Source of the DNA: DAOPXV01 sp964551445
Lineage (GTDB): Bacteria; Muiribacteriota; UBA9980
Length of the DNA stretch: 64,000 nucleotides
Direction of reading: 5' to 3'
Assembly: GCA_964551445.1 (NCBI GenBank)
Contig: CAZKCG010000008.1
Location: forward strand, 1-64,000
Both the position numbers and the translations under genes were made by a program. This document shows positions 1 to 8,711 of the stretch, piece by piece; the stretch's first letter is position 1, and each line of letters begins with the position of its first letter. Under the pieces are notes generated by a model. The model had not been told where the DNA came from, did no database searches, and saw only the letters and a program-made list of their open reading frames with translations.

Positions 1-759
1 GGCCGCCTTATGCAGCGGCGTCTTTCCTTTGCTGTCTTTGGCCTGGATATCGGTTCCCCGTTCTATCAATAATCGCGCGACGTCTCTTGAATTATTCCGG
101 GCGGCGTAATGAAACGGGGTATATCCTTCATTATTTTCCGCCTGAATATTTGCTCCGTGTTCTATCAATAATTTTGCGATGTTCTGAAAATTGCGCATGG
201 CGGCTACATGCAGCGGCGTATCTCCGGCGTTATTTTTAGCGTGGATATCGGCTCCCAGTTCTATCAATAATTGCGCGGTTTCCATGAAATTTTTGTCGAT
301 CGCGTTATGGAGCGGCGTGTCTCCGGCGCTATTTCCAGCCTGGACATCGGCTCCTTTTTCTATCAATAATCGGGCGATCTTTATGGAATTGTTCCCGGCC
401 GAGTAATGCAGCGGCGTATTTCTCCCGCTATCTTCCGCGCGGGTATCGGCTCCATGTTCGATCAATAATAGCGCCGTTTCTTCGGAGTTGCTCCAGACGG
501 CTCTGTGCAGCGGCGTTTTTCCGTTTTTATCTTTAAAGTTAATATCCTGTCCCGCGCTTATAAATAAACAAACTACCTCCGCGTTATTTTCTTCGATATA
601 ATCGATGAATTTTTCGCTGCTGTAAGTTATTCTCATCTGAGTCAGTTTTTCCTGGGCTTCAATGGATCTGACCTTGTTATAAGGACACGCGCAATCGGGG
701 CATATATCAGATCTGTCTAATACTTTCTTTCCGCATTCCGGACAATTTAATGGCGTCAT
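1..759 (-). CDS. Zinc-ribbon ankyrin-repeat protein, C-terminus cut by window edge
   Basis: The frame is open from an ATG at 759 down to base 1, giving 253 codons without a stop. The start is preceded by AAGGAGAT at good distance. Residues 1-30 carry two CxxC pairs (CPECGKK and CPDCACP), a zinc-ribbon knuckle. From about residue 60 there are six or more 33-residue ankyrin repeats with the TPLH and LLIE.GAD signatures. No signal peptide is seen, so the protein is probably cytoplasmic, unlike the exported ankyrin proteins at 32607-39181. Ankyrin repeats bind protein partners; the partner is unknown. The remaining C-terminal part lies before the window. Confidence 0.85.
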   Translation of the reverse strand, partial: MTPLNCPECGKKVLDRSDICPDCACPYNKVRSIEAQEKLTQMRITYSSEKFIDYIEENNAEVVCLFISAGQDINFKDKNGKTPLHRAVWSNSEETALLLIEHGADTRAEDSGRNTPLHYSAGNNSIKIARLLIEKGADVQAGNSAGDTPLHNAIDKNFMETAQLLIELGADIHAKNNAGDTPLHVAAMRNFQNIAKLLIEHGANIQAENNEGYTPFHYAARNNSRDVARLLIERGTDIQAKDSKGKTPLHKAA

Positions 760-840
760 AATTATCTCCTTTTCAATATCTGTTTTTTCTTGTTTAACAT
801 TTCTATACTCTTCGCTTTAAGTGTTATTCAGCCGCATACT

Positions 841-2571
841 TTACTGAAGCGGTTTCCCCGATCTTTCTAAAATTTCGTCCTGCCTTTGTTTTTCGGCCTG
901 GGTCGGGACTTGCGGAACTTCCGTTTTTATGCCGTTCCTATCGAATAATTTTATGACGGGCGGCTTCGGTTCACTGTCTTTTTCGGGCGCTATTTCGGTC
1001 ATGAACCAGTCGTATGTTTCTTTGTCCATAACTTTTTTTCTGGATTGAGGATTGAGTATATAAATAAGATATTCCTTTATAAGCGATGACTGAAGCAGCG
1101 AAAAGTCCTCTTTTTTATATTTGTTTCTGTTGTGGAAGGAACTTCTAAGATCGCCGTCCCGGTCGTTTTCCAGCCTGTATAATACCATCGCGTTCACGAC
1201 GGTTTCGTTGAAATCGTTGAGCGGCACCATCGGAAACACGAGCATGTCGGCCCTGGCGTTATAAATTCCGTTTCCGCTTCCCGGAAAGAGCAATATGGAA
1301 GGATAACCGGACTCTCTAACTTTTTTATTATTGAAAATATCAGCGTCGGCATCTGCGAAATCGGCCATGACCTTAAATACGCTGTCGGGAAGGTTTTCAT
1401 GGATCTTTCTTATCATGAAAAGTATCGGCTCTATCTGATTGTGTTCGGTTATCTGAGCGAATATGTTTTTTAAAAAAGCCGTCTTTTCGACAAGAAAATT
1501 TTTCTTATGTTCGCGCATGGAATTCTGATTGCGTTCGGCGAACTTATTAATATCTTCGCTGCATTTTGCTTTCAGAGAAACGAGATTTAATGTTTCGCAT
1601 TCGCATGAGATCACCCCGGTCTCAAATTTTATAAGTTCGCTCATAAGCCGGTCGCCGCCGTAAACGCCTTCGAAAAGTTCGCGCCGTTCGCTTCGCAGGC
1701 TGTTAAGTAAAAAGTTTTCGATCTTGGCGAATTCGGATGATTCTTCTTTCGTAAGTTTCGGCCCGGCCTGTGACCTGTACTTTAAAAAAGAGTAAACGTC
1801 GCTTACCTGTTCGAATTTTTCAGCTGTTTTGACTATTTTATCGAATGTGTCCCTGCTTAATTTTTCGTTTTTTGAAAGTTCTTCCAATAATTCATTCTTC
1901 ATTTTCTTGTTGTTTTCTTTTTGCGCGATGGTTTCCTCTATTTTTAAAAGTATATTCGAATAATCAGTTTTCAGTTTCCCGATCGAATAGATGTACGCGA
2001 AATCTTTAAATTGTTTTGAAAGCCATGTAGTTATTGAAAATATCTCGAATTTCGGATCGGTTTCGAAAGAAGACGAAAGAACAGTTTCAAAAGATCTTTC
2101 ATTGAAATCGGTTATATTGCTCGCGAGCTTCTCCGAAAAATAACCGAAATCTATTACCAGTTTTTCCATATAAGTAAATTTAAGTTCGTCGAGATCTTCC
2201 GTCATGAATTTTTTGTTGATTATATAAGCGAGCAGGTCCCAGTATTTGGAGTTCAATGAATTTATTATCGTTGTATTGAGCGGTTTTTCTATATATCTGT
2301 CAACGATCGCGTTTATATTATTTTTCAGTTTTAAATACGGCTGGGAGTCCTCATTATTAAATATTTCTTCCATTATGTGGTTTATGCCGCCGGGCAGGGG
2401 TTTTATCTTCTTCATTTTTTTCATTTTTACGCTTTCAGGCTGACGCATGTATTTGAAATAAAAGTAAACGAAAATGATCGCAAGCATCAGCGAAAGCCAG
2501 AATATCCAGGCATTGGACCTGTTAGCCTGAAATGACGAAGAGACCGCGTTGAAAAAATCGTTTACCGTCAT
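841..2571 (-). CDS. Unknown membrane-anchored protein
   Basis: This 576-residue protein has one hydrophobic segment near residues 20-42, followed by a basic stretch rich in Lys, so the large C-terminal part is predicted to face the cytoplasm. The body is helical and charged; residues 200-310 look able to form coiled coil. The tail (after about 535) is Pro/Lys rich. I recognise no family. An AAGGGA motif lies about 10 bases before the ATG. It sits between the ankyrin gene and the YihY gene with an 80-base gap on the downstream side, so it may be co-transcribed with either. Confidence 0.75.
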   Translation of the reverse strand: MTVNDFFNAVSSSFQANRSNAWIFWLSLMLAIIFVYFYFKYMRQPESVKMKKMKKIKPLPGGINHIMEEIFNNEDSQPYLKLKNNINAIVDRYIEKPLNTTIINSLNSKYWDLLAYIINKKFMTEDLDELKFTYMEKLVIDFGYFSEKLASNITDFNERSFETVLSSSFETDPKFEIFSITTWLSKQFKDFAYIYSIGKLKTDYSNILLKIEETIAQKENNKKMKNELLEELSKNEKLSRDTFDKIVKTAEKFEQVSDVYSFLKYRSQAGPKLTKEESSEFAKIENFLLNSLRSERRELFEGVYGGDRLMSELIKFETGVISCECETLNLVSLKAKCSEDINKFAERNQNSMREHKKNFLVEKTAFLKNIFAQITEHNQIEPILFMIRKIHENLPDSVFKVMADFADADADIFNNKKVRESGYPSILLFPGSGNGIYNARADMLVFPMVPLNDFNETVVNAMVLYRLENDRDGDLRSSFHNRNKYKKEDFSLLQSSLIKEYLIYILNPQSRKKVMDKETYDWFMTEIAPEKDSEPKPPVIKLFDRNGIKTEVPQVPTQAEKQRQDEILERSGKPLQ

Positions 2572-2611
2572 TAGAATTCATTTCCCTTCTGAATTGATAT
2601 CAAATACCATA

Positions 2612-3463
2612 CTATTTGGCTGGTTCCATGCCCTTTTCTGCCTGAGCCGCGCACAGGCAGGCCCCGAAGATCAAAATGTATCCGGAATAATAGATCCACA
2701 AAAGTAATGCCATGACCCCGCCGAATGTTCCATAGACCGCGTTGAAAGCGGCAAAGTTTTCAAGGTATATCACAAACAGGCTTTCGGCGGCTTTTAAGAT
2801 GACCGTGGTGCAAAGCGCGGCTGCCCAGACTTCCGAAAAACTCGTGGTCCGAAGCGGTGCCGATCTGTAAAACAGGCTCAAACCCAGGAACATTACCAAT
2901 ACGGGGATAAAAAAAACCCCTGTGGCGTATATCAGAGAACCGAGATCGTTTGCAGGAAAGAGCCAGTCATTCAATGCTTTCGCCAGCAGCGGCAATACGA
3001 TCCCTGAGAGAACGGTGCCGGCCGTTATGGCGAGAACAAACAGGTTTTTAAACGGCATCTGCCACAAACTGTATTCTTTTGTGCCCCATGCCCGGTTAGT
3101 GGCGCCGATGAGTGTGGTGAAAAATTGCATGGACGCCCAAACGAGTATGAAAAATGCTATTACGCTTGCCTGTCCGCTTGATTTGACAACGCCGGTGACG
3201 GTGTCAAAAATATTGTTTTTCATATCGCCGCTGATGGGGACGTAGGTTTCAATATAATTAATAACGGTCATTCCGGCCTGGTCGCGATCGATGAAGACGG
3301 AGGCGACGGTGACGAAAAGAACTATCAACGGGAACAGCGAGAAGAACGCGGTGTAAGCGAAAGCGCCCGCCCACTGGGTCCCATCTATTTGCGTAAATTT
3401 TTTCGCGGCAGGACTGAACGCGTCCCGGATTTTTTGAGTATGTCGATAAAGCGTATATGTCAT
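2612..3463 (-). CDS. YihY/BrkB family inner-membrane protein
   Basis: This 283-residue protein matches the YihY/BrkB family (once called RNase BN) in length and layout. It has about six membrane segments. The family-typical N-terminal part is present: a polar helix, then a stretch of the type GAFAYTAFFSLFPLIVLF at about 33-50, and later WASMQFF and a LLLWIYYSGYILIFGA segment near the C-terminus. The family is often linked to envelope stress or transport, but its biochemical role is not settled. No clear ribosome-binding site precedes the ATG, so the start is less certain than the family call. It opens the stress cassette. Confidence 0.85.
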   Translation of the reverse strand: MTYTLYRHTQKIRDAFSPAAKKFTQIDGTQWAGAFAYTAFFSLFPLIVLFVTVASVFIDRDQAGMTVINYIETYVPISGDMKNNIFDTVTGVVKSSGQASVIAFFILVWASMQFFTTLIGATNRAWGTKEYSLWQMPFKNLFVLAITAGTVLSGIVLPLLAKALNDWLFPANDLGSLIYATGVFFIPVLVMFLGLSLFYRSAPLRTTSFSEVWAAALCTTVILKAAESLFVIYLENFAAFNAVYGTFGGVMALLLWIYYSGYILIFGACLCAAQAEKGMEPAK

Positions 3464-3512
3464 AATTAATCAGGCCCTTCTTTTTCCTGCCGCGTGGTAT
3501 GTCGCCTAACCT

Positions 3513-4283
3513 TTAACAGTTCTGTTTCTGGATCGGCGGTTTATCGCTCCAGTATCCGGGGCGTTCGTAATGCTGATGGAGTCTCGCTTCATAATCCCTT
3601 GCCAACAAGGATTCTTCAGTATATTCCGGCGCCTGTTCAATATTTTTGCGGGTGAGGTTGACGAATACTTTGGATTCGCTCCAGCTGACGCGTTCGATCC
3701 ATTGCGTTGAGACCAGGACCCTCTTTCCCGGCAGCCAGTTATTCGTGTCGACCGCCAGATAGCGGATCGCCCATGTTTCGTCGTCGATGATAAAATCATC
3801 GACGTGGCCGATCTCGCCGTCCGAAGCCTGGATGTGGTGGCCGCTGACGTCGTAAGTGCTGCGCAAATTCGGATCCCAGCTTTTTTCGTCCTCGGCGGCC
3901 TTCACATACTGTTCACGGTCGCGGATAATGTAGGGATAAGCTCCCCACATATGCGGGCCGCCCGAATAGATCGGCCAGCCATAAAATCCGTAGTATGACT
4001 CTTCGAATTGTCTCGAGACCGGCTTGTCGCTGTCTAATGACGGACTGTCCTCGATCTGTTTTTTTGTTAAATTGACGACGATGTGCCTCTCTTCTTTCAT
4101 TATAGCCGCTATCGCGTATGGCGATATCAATACGCATCTGTCAGTGAGCCAGCTTCCGGTGTCTACGACCAGATAACGGACCACCCAGTGCCTGTCGTCA
4201 AAATAGAATTCTTTGGCTTTGCCTATTTCACCGTCGAGGCATATCAGCGTGTAATCATATAGTGTTTTGGCTTTGATGAGCAT
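3513..4283 (-). CDS. PRC-barrel protein, copy 1
   Basis: A 256-residue protein with two PRC-barrel domains, about residues 1-75 and 135-215. Each has the DGEIG turn followed by FYFDD.HW..RYLVVDT or FIIDDETWAIRYLAVDT, which is the usual PRC core. The linker is rich in Tyr, Gly and Pro. PRC barrels occur in photosynthetic reaction-centre H subunits, RimM and many small stress or envelope proteins; here the two-domain form without a membrane segment suggests a soluble stress protein of unknown ligand. AAGGAG precedes the ATG. It is a close paralogue of the next gene, 76 bases away. Confidence 0.85.
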   Translation of the reverse strand: MLIKAKTLYDYTLICLDGEIGKAKEFYFDDRHWVVRYLVVDTGSWLTDRCVLISPYAIAAIMKEERHIVVNLTKKQIEDSPSLDSDKPVSRQFEESYYGFYGWPIYSGGPHMWGAYPYIIRDREQYVKAAEDEKSWDPNLRSTYDVSGHHIQASDGEIGHVDDFIIDDETWAIRYLAVDTNNWLPGKRVLVSTQWIERVSWSESKVFVNLTRKNIEQAPEYTEESLLARDYEARLHQHYERPGYWSDKPPIQKQNC

Positions 4284-4359
4284 AGTTTTACTCCTTTTAT
4301 TTTTAAAATTTCATTATAGAACTTTTTGATATCCCGGTTAGTTTTCGTTTTATTTTGTT

Positions 4360-5130
4360 TTAACGGGAATGCCCCCTGGGTGCCGGTTTATCGTTCCAAT
4401 ATCCCTGGCGTTTGTAATGCTTGTGCAGTCCGGCCTCATAATCTCTTGCCGGCAGAGACTCTTCGGTATATTCGGGTGCCAGTTTGATGAACTCACGGGT
4501 AAGATTGACGAATACTTTTGATTCACCCCAGTTTATGCTTTCGATCCATTGCGGCGAGATAAGGACTTTTTTTCCCGGCCACCAGTTTTTTGTGTCAATG
4601 ACCAGATAACGGATCGCCCATGTTTCGTCATCTATTATGAAATCGTCGACATGGCCGATCTCGCCGTCCGTGGCCTGGATGTAATGGCCTGTCACGTCGC
4701 AGGTGCTCCGCAAATTTGGATCCCATGATTTCGATTCCTGAGAGGGCTCTTTACACATATCAATGTCGCGCACTATGTCGGGATATGCGCCCCACATATA
4801 CGGGCCTCCCGAATAAATTGGCCATCCATAAAATCCGTAGTAGGATTCTTCGAACTGCCGTGAGACCGGTTTGTCGCTGTCTAAGGAAGGACTGTCCTCG
4901 ATCTGTTTTTTATTCAAACTTACGGCGATCCGTTGTTCTTCTTTCATCACTTTGACCAGAGCGTATGGAGAGATCAACACCTGTCTGCCTGTAAGCCAGT
5001 TTCCCGTGTCGGCGACCAGATAGCGGATCGCCCAGTGTTTATCGTCGAAGTAGAATTCCTTGACCGTTCCTATTTCTCCGTCGAGGCCTTCCAGTGTATA
5101 ACCGTTCAATGTTTTGGCTTTGATCAGCAT
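4360..5130 (-). CDS. PRC-barrel protein, copy 2
   Basis: Also 256 residues, and collinear with the copy at 3513-4283 over its whole length, including the block KKQIEDSPSLDSDKPVSRQF and the SYYGFYGWPIYSGGP linker, which are identical. The differences are spread over the protein, so this is an old or relaxed tandem duplication and not a fresh one. Both PRC domains (about 1-75 and 135-215) keep the DGEIG and DDETWAIRYL motifs. AAGGAG precedes the ATG. The two copies share length and neighbours, so they probably act in the same stress process. Confidence 0.85.
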   Translation of the reverse strand: MLIKAKTLNGYTLEGLDGEIGTVKEFYFDDKHWAIRYLVADTGNWLTGRQVLISPYALVKVMKEEQRIAVSLNKKQIEDSPSLDSDKPVSRQFEESYYGFYGWPIYSGGPYMWGAYPDIVRDIDMCKEPSQESKSWDPNLRSTCDVTGHYIQATDGEIGHVDDFIIDDETWAIRYLVIDTKNWWPGKKVLISPQWIESINWGESKVFVNLTREFIKLAPEYTEESLPARDYEAGLHKHYKRQGYWNDKPAPRGHSR

Positions 5131-5192
5131 AATTTTACTCCTTTGTTTTATTGATTTTTCTTCTGCTTTTTATGCTCTTGATTTGTCTGATT

Positions 5193-6218
5193 TTATTCTT
5201 TGTTCTTTGCCATTCTTTCAGCCTGGCTGGCCAGATAAACTTTGCGGCGCAGGCGATTTATTCCTCCCAGAGGCCGGTGTTCGGCCAGGGCATTCCATGG
5301 CGAAAATGCCATCTTCTCACATTCCTCGGTCAATGCGCGCCCCTCTGGCGAATCAAGGTCCTGAACACCGATGGTGAGCGTAGCTATATGTATGGGTTTG
5401 GATATCTCTTCATCCCATACGATGGATGCGTCCTCGACGGGCATTGTCACAGGGTCGGTCTGGGGCTGAACCCTGAATTCGAATACCGTTTCCTGTGTTT
5501 TCAGGTGCTGTTTCAGGACGTGGTTCAGATAGTCGCCCGGCATGCCGTTTGGATCTTTTGGCGCCGTCGTCCCTTTGAAACAAGGCACAAGAGAGTATTT
5601 TACGGCGCGGCCGTCGACCGTCAGGGGCGAGCCGAGCCAGTAAGGCGAGCAACTCCAGTAAGTCAGTTCTAACGGGCTGGATGCTATTTCACTTAGTATC
5701 TCTCTGGCTATATTAAGGTGTCTGTTGTGAAAAAGAGCAAGCCATGCAGTTGCGAGCGGGTCTCCTACAAAAGGTATCTCACGGATATCGAAGAACTTGA
5801 CGAATTCAGCCGGTGTCGCGAACGGGAAGACCGGATGATTAACGGCCAGAAAATCCTGGCAGTGATTGTCATTGCCGGGAATGGCAGGAGTGCCGTCCAC
5901 GTTAAGAAGTTTGACTGCTATACCTCGCGCATCGCCCGATCCGTCGGGAGCCATCATTTCAGAAGAATTGGAGAAGCGGATGATCGCCTGGAATGACTGA
6001 TCTGGTTTTTGGAAGATGCCGTGACGAAAGTCGTTCGCTATATCATCCCTTATTGTGAATACGCCTCTTACACAACCTGTAGCCTTGGCATGCTGGGCGC
6101 GGCGGATATGCCCCTGCTGCGGCTTCATCCGCTCTCTGGTTATTTTAACCATCTCTTCGATCAATTCAGCCTCGCCCGGCTCGGGATATTCGCGGTTCAG
6201 TTCGGGGTTCATCAACAT
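5193..6218 (-). CDS. Catalase-like heme protein (small catalase-related family)
   Basis: This protein of 341 residues resembles the short catalase-related family (SrpA-like), not full-length catalase. It shows the family blocks HAKATGCVRGVFTIRDD (with the distal His), IIRFSNSS, GDARGIAVKLL, DFLAVNHPVFPF and LTYWSCSPYWLG. Members bind heme and carry weak catalase or peroxidase activity; the activity here is inferred. I chose the ATG at 6218 because GGAGG lies 5 bases before it; an upstream in-frame TTG overlaps that motif. Placement beside PRC, BON and YflT-like genes fits an oxidative-stress role. Confidence 0.82.
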   Translation of the reverse strand: MLMNPELNREYPEPGEAELIEEMVKITRERMKPQQGHIRRAQHAKATGCVRGVFTIRDDIANDFRHGIFQKPDQSFQAIIRFSNSSEMMAPDGSGDARGIAVKLLNVDGTPAIPGNDNHCQDFLAVNHPVFPFATPAEFVKFFDIREIPFVGDPLATAWLALFHNRHLNIAREILSEIASSPLELTYWSCSPYWLGSPLTVDGRAVKYSLVPCFKGTTAPKDPNGMPGDYLNHVLKQHLKTQETVFEFRVQPQTDPVTMPVEDASIVWDEEISKPIHIATLTIGVQDLDSPEGRALTEECEKMAFSPWNALAEHRPLGGINRLRRKVYLASQAERMAKNKE

Positions 6219-6260
6219 TTCTTCCTCCAATTTGAAAATAAAATTTATTAGAATAATTGA

Positions 6261-7004
6261 TCATTGTTCTTCGAAGAAGCTCAGAACGTTCATTAATTCC
6301 GGGAAATTATTAATAATATAATCGGGCTTTATCCCTTCTTTTTTTTGAAGCCCCTGGTTCGATCTAAAGAAAACCGTCTTCATTCCGATTTTCTGAGCCC
6401 CATGAATGTCGTTGTACATATCGTTGCCCACGAACACAACTTCCGTCGCTTCCATTTTCATTGCAGTTAAAGCTTTCTCGAACAGCCGTTTGTCGGGTTT
6501 GCGATAACCGAAATCGCCTGAAACGATGATCGGGTCGAAATAGCCTGAAATGCCAACGGTATTTAATTCCGGCACGGCATAAGCGGTCTGGGCGTCGGAG
6601 ATGATAGCCAGATGATATTTCTGGTGCAGCTGTTTTATTGTGTCTTCCACTCCCGGAAAGAGCTGTAACCGGTAGCGCGATGCCGCGCGGTGAGTTTCAG
6701 CGAAAAAACGCGGGAGTTGTTCGAGTTTTTCGGGTGGAAGGCGGCGTGTGAAATCCGTCGAGTGCCGCGTAATGATCTCTTGAAAGATCCCGACGGCGTC
6801 AAATTCCGGGTGGCGCTCGCCTCTTGCGGCGCGCTGTTCCACCATGATCTGAAAATATGAATCCTTAACGGCGCTCGCGTCGAGCATTATTCCCTGGTAC
6901 GAAAGGAGGTTACTGATAACGCGGTATACGTCTTCGTGCCATTCATTGGTATGTATATCAGTCAGTGTTCCATTTATATCAAAAATGATTCCTCTGGTGA
7001 TCAT
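6261..7004 (-). CDS. HAD-superfamily phosphatase-like hydrolase with altered motif I
   Basis: A 247-residue HAD subclass IA protein. Motif I reads FDINGTLTD, with the nucleophile Asp kept but the second Asp, normally the general acid/base, replaced by Asn. Motif II is IISDAQT, motif III lies near FGYRKPDKRLF and motif IV is VFVGNDMYNDIHGA. The cap inserted after motif I is helical. The ATG at 7004 is preceded by GAGGAGG and overlaps the stop of the APH-like gene by one base (TGATG), so the two are translationally coupled. The substrate is unknown; coupling to a kinase-like protein suggests a shared small phosphorylated substrate. Confidence 0.82.
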   Translation of the reverse strand: MITRGIIFDINGTLTDIHTNEWHEDVYRVISNLLSYQGIMLDASAVKDSYFQIMVEQRAARGERHPEFDAVGIFQEIITRHSTDFTRRLPPEKLEQLPRFFAETHRAASRYRLQLFPGVEDTIKQLHQKYHLAIISDAQTAYAVPELNTVGISGYFDPIIVSGDFGYRKPDKRLFEKALTAMKMEATEVVFVGNDMYNDIHGAQKIGMKTVFFRSNQGLQKKEGIKPDYIINNFPELMNVLSFFEEQ

Positions 7005-8020
7005 CAGAACCTCCTCAGGCATTCTTTGGCTTCATTGATCAAACGGCGTCGGTATTCGGGTTCGATCCAGTTGTTTCGCGAGACGCGCAGCAGCGTTATC
7101 CCCATGTAAAAAGGCGTTCTGCCGGTTATTGAACGAAATGCGCTATCGCGGTCCGGAAAGTGGCAGGCATATTCCCAGAGAAAGTGACCGATGAAAGGAT
7201 CGGCGGCGTATTTGTTGCCCGTTGCTCGCATGAAGAAGTGTTTTAATTCGCCTGCGATGCGGCCCGTGTCGAAAACCCGGTCGGCGCGTTTGGTTCGTTC
7301 CAGATCGAAAGTGACAACGCTCAGTCCGCCTCCGAACATAAAATTTTCCGGCGTCGCGTCTCCATGTACAAGAACCTGCTGATCTTCCCACATCTTCGGC
7401 TGTTCACGCCACTGATCACGCAGCCAATATAGTTCCTGTGCTTCATTGCTTTCGATTCCGCCGATTTCGAACAGAGTGCTTATCAGGCAGTCCATATATT
7501 CGCAATCCTGATTGAAGTTTACTCCCACGCCTATGGCTGTTCTGTTGTGAAAGGTAGCCAGAAAATATCCAAGTGCCGTCAGTTTGTAATACAAGCGGTC
7601 GTGGTCGCCGGTTTGTATCGCCGATTGTATAACGTCGCTTAAAAGCTCGCCTTCGCAGTTTTCGGTGACCAGAAGAGCGTTCAGCGAATAGTTGTGGCCT
7701 AAAGGCCGGACAACGTGATGCGGATAGCCCGTCATTCCGTAATCGCGCATCGTGCAGAGATTGTCGAATTCTTCCGTTAAGCGGGTATCAGCTATCTTCG
7801 TATCGCATTTTTGCGATGAAAGAAAAAACTTGCCGACGACCTTCGTGCCGGAGTATCTGTCTTCATACAGATAAACATCGTTGGATCCGTTCAGTTGGAA
7901 AACGCTGTATTTGGCCGGGTTGGATGAACCGTTGATCTGCGGCTGTATGTCATAGCGGAGATAACCGTGAAGCGGATCGTTTTCAGACAAATTTCCTAAA
8001 TATGTTCTGCTCATTTTCAT
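7004..8020 (-). CDS. Aminoglycoside-phosphotransferase-like (APH/ChoK) kinase
   Basis: This 338-residue protein has the APH/choline-kinase fold signature: the Brenner motif VLVHGDATPENFMF (catalytic Asp and Asn) near residue 215 and a metal-binding block VVTFDLERTKR shortly after. An N-terminal lobe carries a Lys-containing strand (TKVVGKFFL) that would bind ATP. Such proteins phosphorylate small molecules or, less often, proteins; resistance to an antibiotic is not implied. AAGGA precedes the ATG at 8020 at short distance; an ATG two codons on is an alternative. It is coupled to the HAD gene downstream. Confidence 0.8.
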   Translation of the reverse strand: MKMSRTYLGNLSENDPLHGYLRYDIQPQINGSSNPAKYSVFQLNGSNDVYLYEDRYSGTKVVGKFFLSSQKCDTKIADTRLTEEFDNLCTMRDYGMTGYPHHVVRPLGHNYSLNALLVTENCEGELLSDVIQSAIQTGDHDRLYYKLTALGYFLATFHNRTAIGVGVNFNQDCEYMDCLISTLFEIGGIESNEAQELYWLRDQWREQPKMWEDQQVLVHGDATPENFMFGGGLSVVTFDLERTKRADRVFDTGRIAGELKHFFMRATGNKYAADPFIGHFLWEYACHFPDRDSAFRSITGRTPFYMGITLLRVSRNNWIEPEYRRRLINEAKECLRRF

Positions 8021-8043
8021 TGTTTCCTTAACATGTTTGCGGT

Positions 8044-8081
8044 GTCCCTTGCCGGCCGGAGCGATCCGGCCGGCAAGGGAC
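8044..8081 (-). terminator. Perfect 17-bp GC-rich hairpin
   Basis: Two 17-base arms (8044-8060 and 8065-8081) pair perfectly around a GCGA loop. It lies between the stop of the YflT-like gene at 8111 and the start of the APH-like gene. No U-tract follows on the minus strand, so it may act as a transcript-end stabiliser or factor-assisted terminator. Confidence 0.6.
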
Positions 8082-8110
8082 GGGTATATTAATTACGCCC
8101 GTTTATGGGC

Positions 8111-8665
8111 TTAATGGGCCGCGCGGTCGTGGGCCTTGCTGTACTTGGTTGTGGACGCCTCGCCCGTAGTGCATATGTCCTTGGCTCCGGCTTCGGTGAA
8201 GATGTCCTTTGCGCGTGTTATCTCCTCTGAGTTCTCGGTATGGACGGATATGAGGATATTGCCTTCCTTGATCTTGCCTTCATAACGCTTGGCTTCGATC
8301 TCGGGAATGCCCAGACCGATCAATCCGCCGGTAATACCGCCTACGGTCGCGCCGATAGCGACGCCGCTTATTGCCGCTACGATCGGTCCGGCGGCGATGA
8401 AGGGGCCGACGCCCGGAATAGCCAATGCGCCGATACCGGCCAGCCATCCCAATGCTCCGCCGATGATCCCACCCGTACCTACGCCGGCAACGGTGCCTTC
8501 GGGTGCTTTGGTGTTCTTCTCATGCGCGAAATCGCGGGTCGTGCTCTTGTCGGGAAAGAGCGCTGAGATGTCGTTGTTGGAGAAGCTTGCGGCTTTGAGC
8601 TGTTCGACAATGAGATTAGCTTCCTCGAGGGATTTGGCTATACAGAATACGGATTTTTTTGACAT
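8111..8665 (-). CDS. YflT-like general stress protein with glycine-zipper core
   Basis: A 184-residue protein. Residues 1-45 form a small alpha/beta domain (SVFCIAKSLEEANLIVEQLK) seen in general stress proteins of the YflT/17M type, which recurs after residue 130. Between them is a Gly/Ala-rich stretch of about 75 residues with GGIIGGALGWLAGIGALAIP and repeated GxxxG, a glycine zipper that probably inserts in or packs on membranes. I chose the ATG at 8665 because AGGAG stands 7 bases before it; the ATG two codons earlier is too close. It is a distant paralogue of the protein at 11006-11518. Confidence 0.8.
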   Translation of the reverse strand: MSKKSVFCIAKSLEEANLIVEQLKAASFSNNDISALFPDKSTTRDFAHEKNTKAPEGTVAGVGTGGIIGGALGWLAGIGALAIPGVGPFIAAGPIVAAISGVAIGATVGGITGGLIGLGIPEIEAKRYEGKIKEGNILISVHTENSEEITRAKDIFTEAGAKDICTTGEASTTKYSKAHDRAAH

Positions 8666-8711
8666 GATCATTCTCCTTTTTTTGATTTATTTTTTTGCCC
8701 GGCAGTTCGAT

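Noticed and set aside
7004..8020. An antibiotic-resistance gene
   Set aside because: The APH-like fold covers many small-molecule kinases. The gene is in a chromosomal stress cassette with no mobile context, so resistance is not supported.
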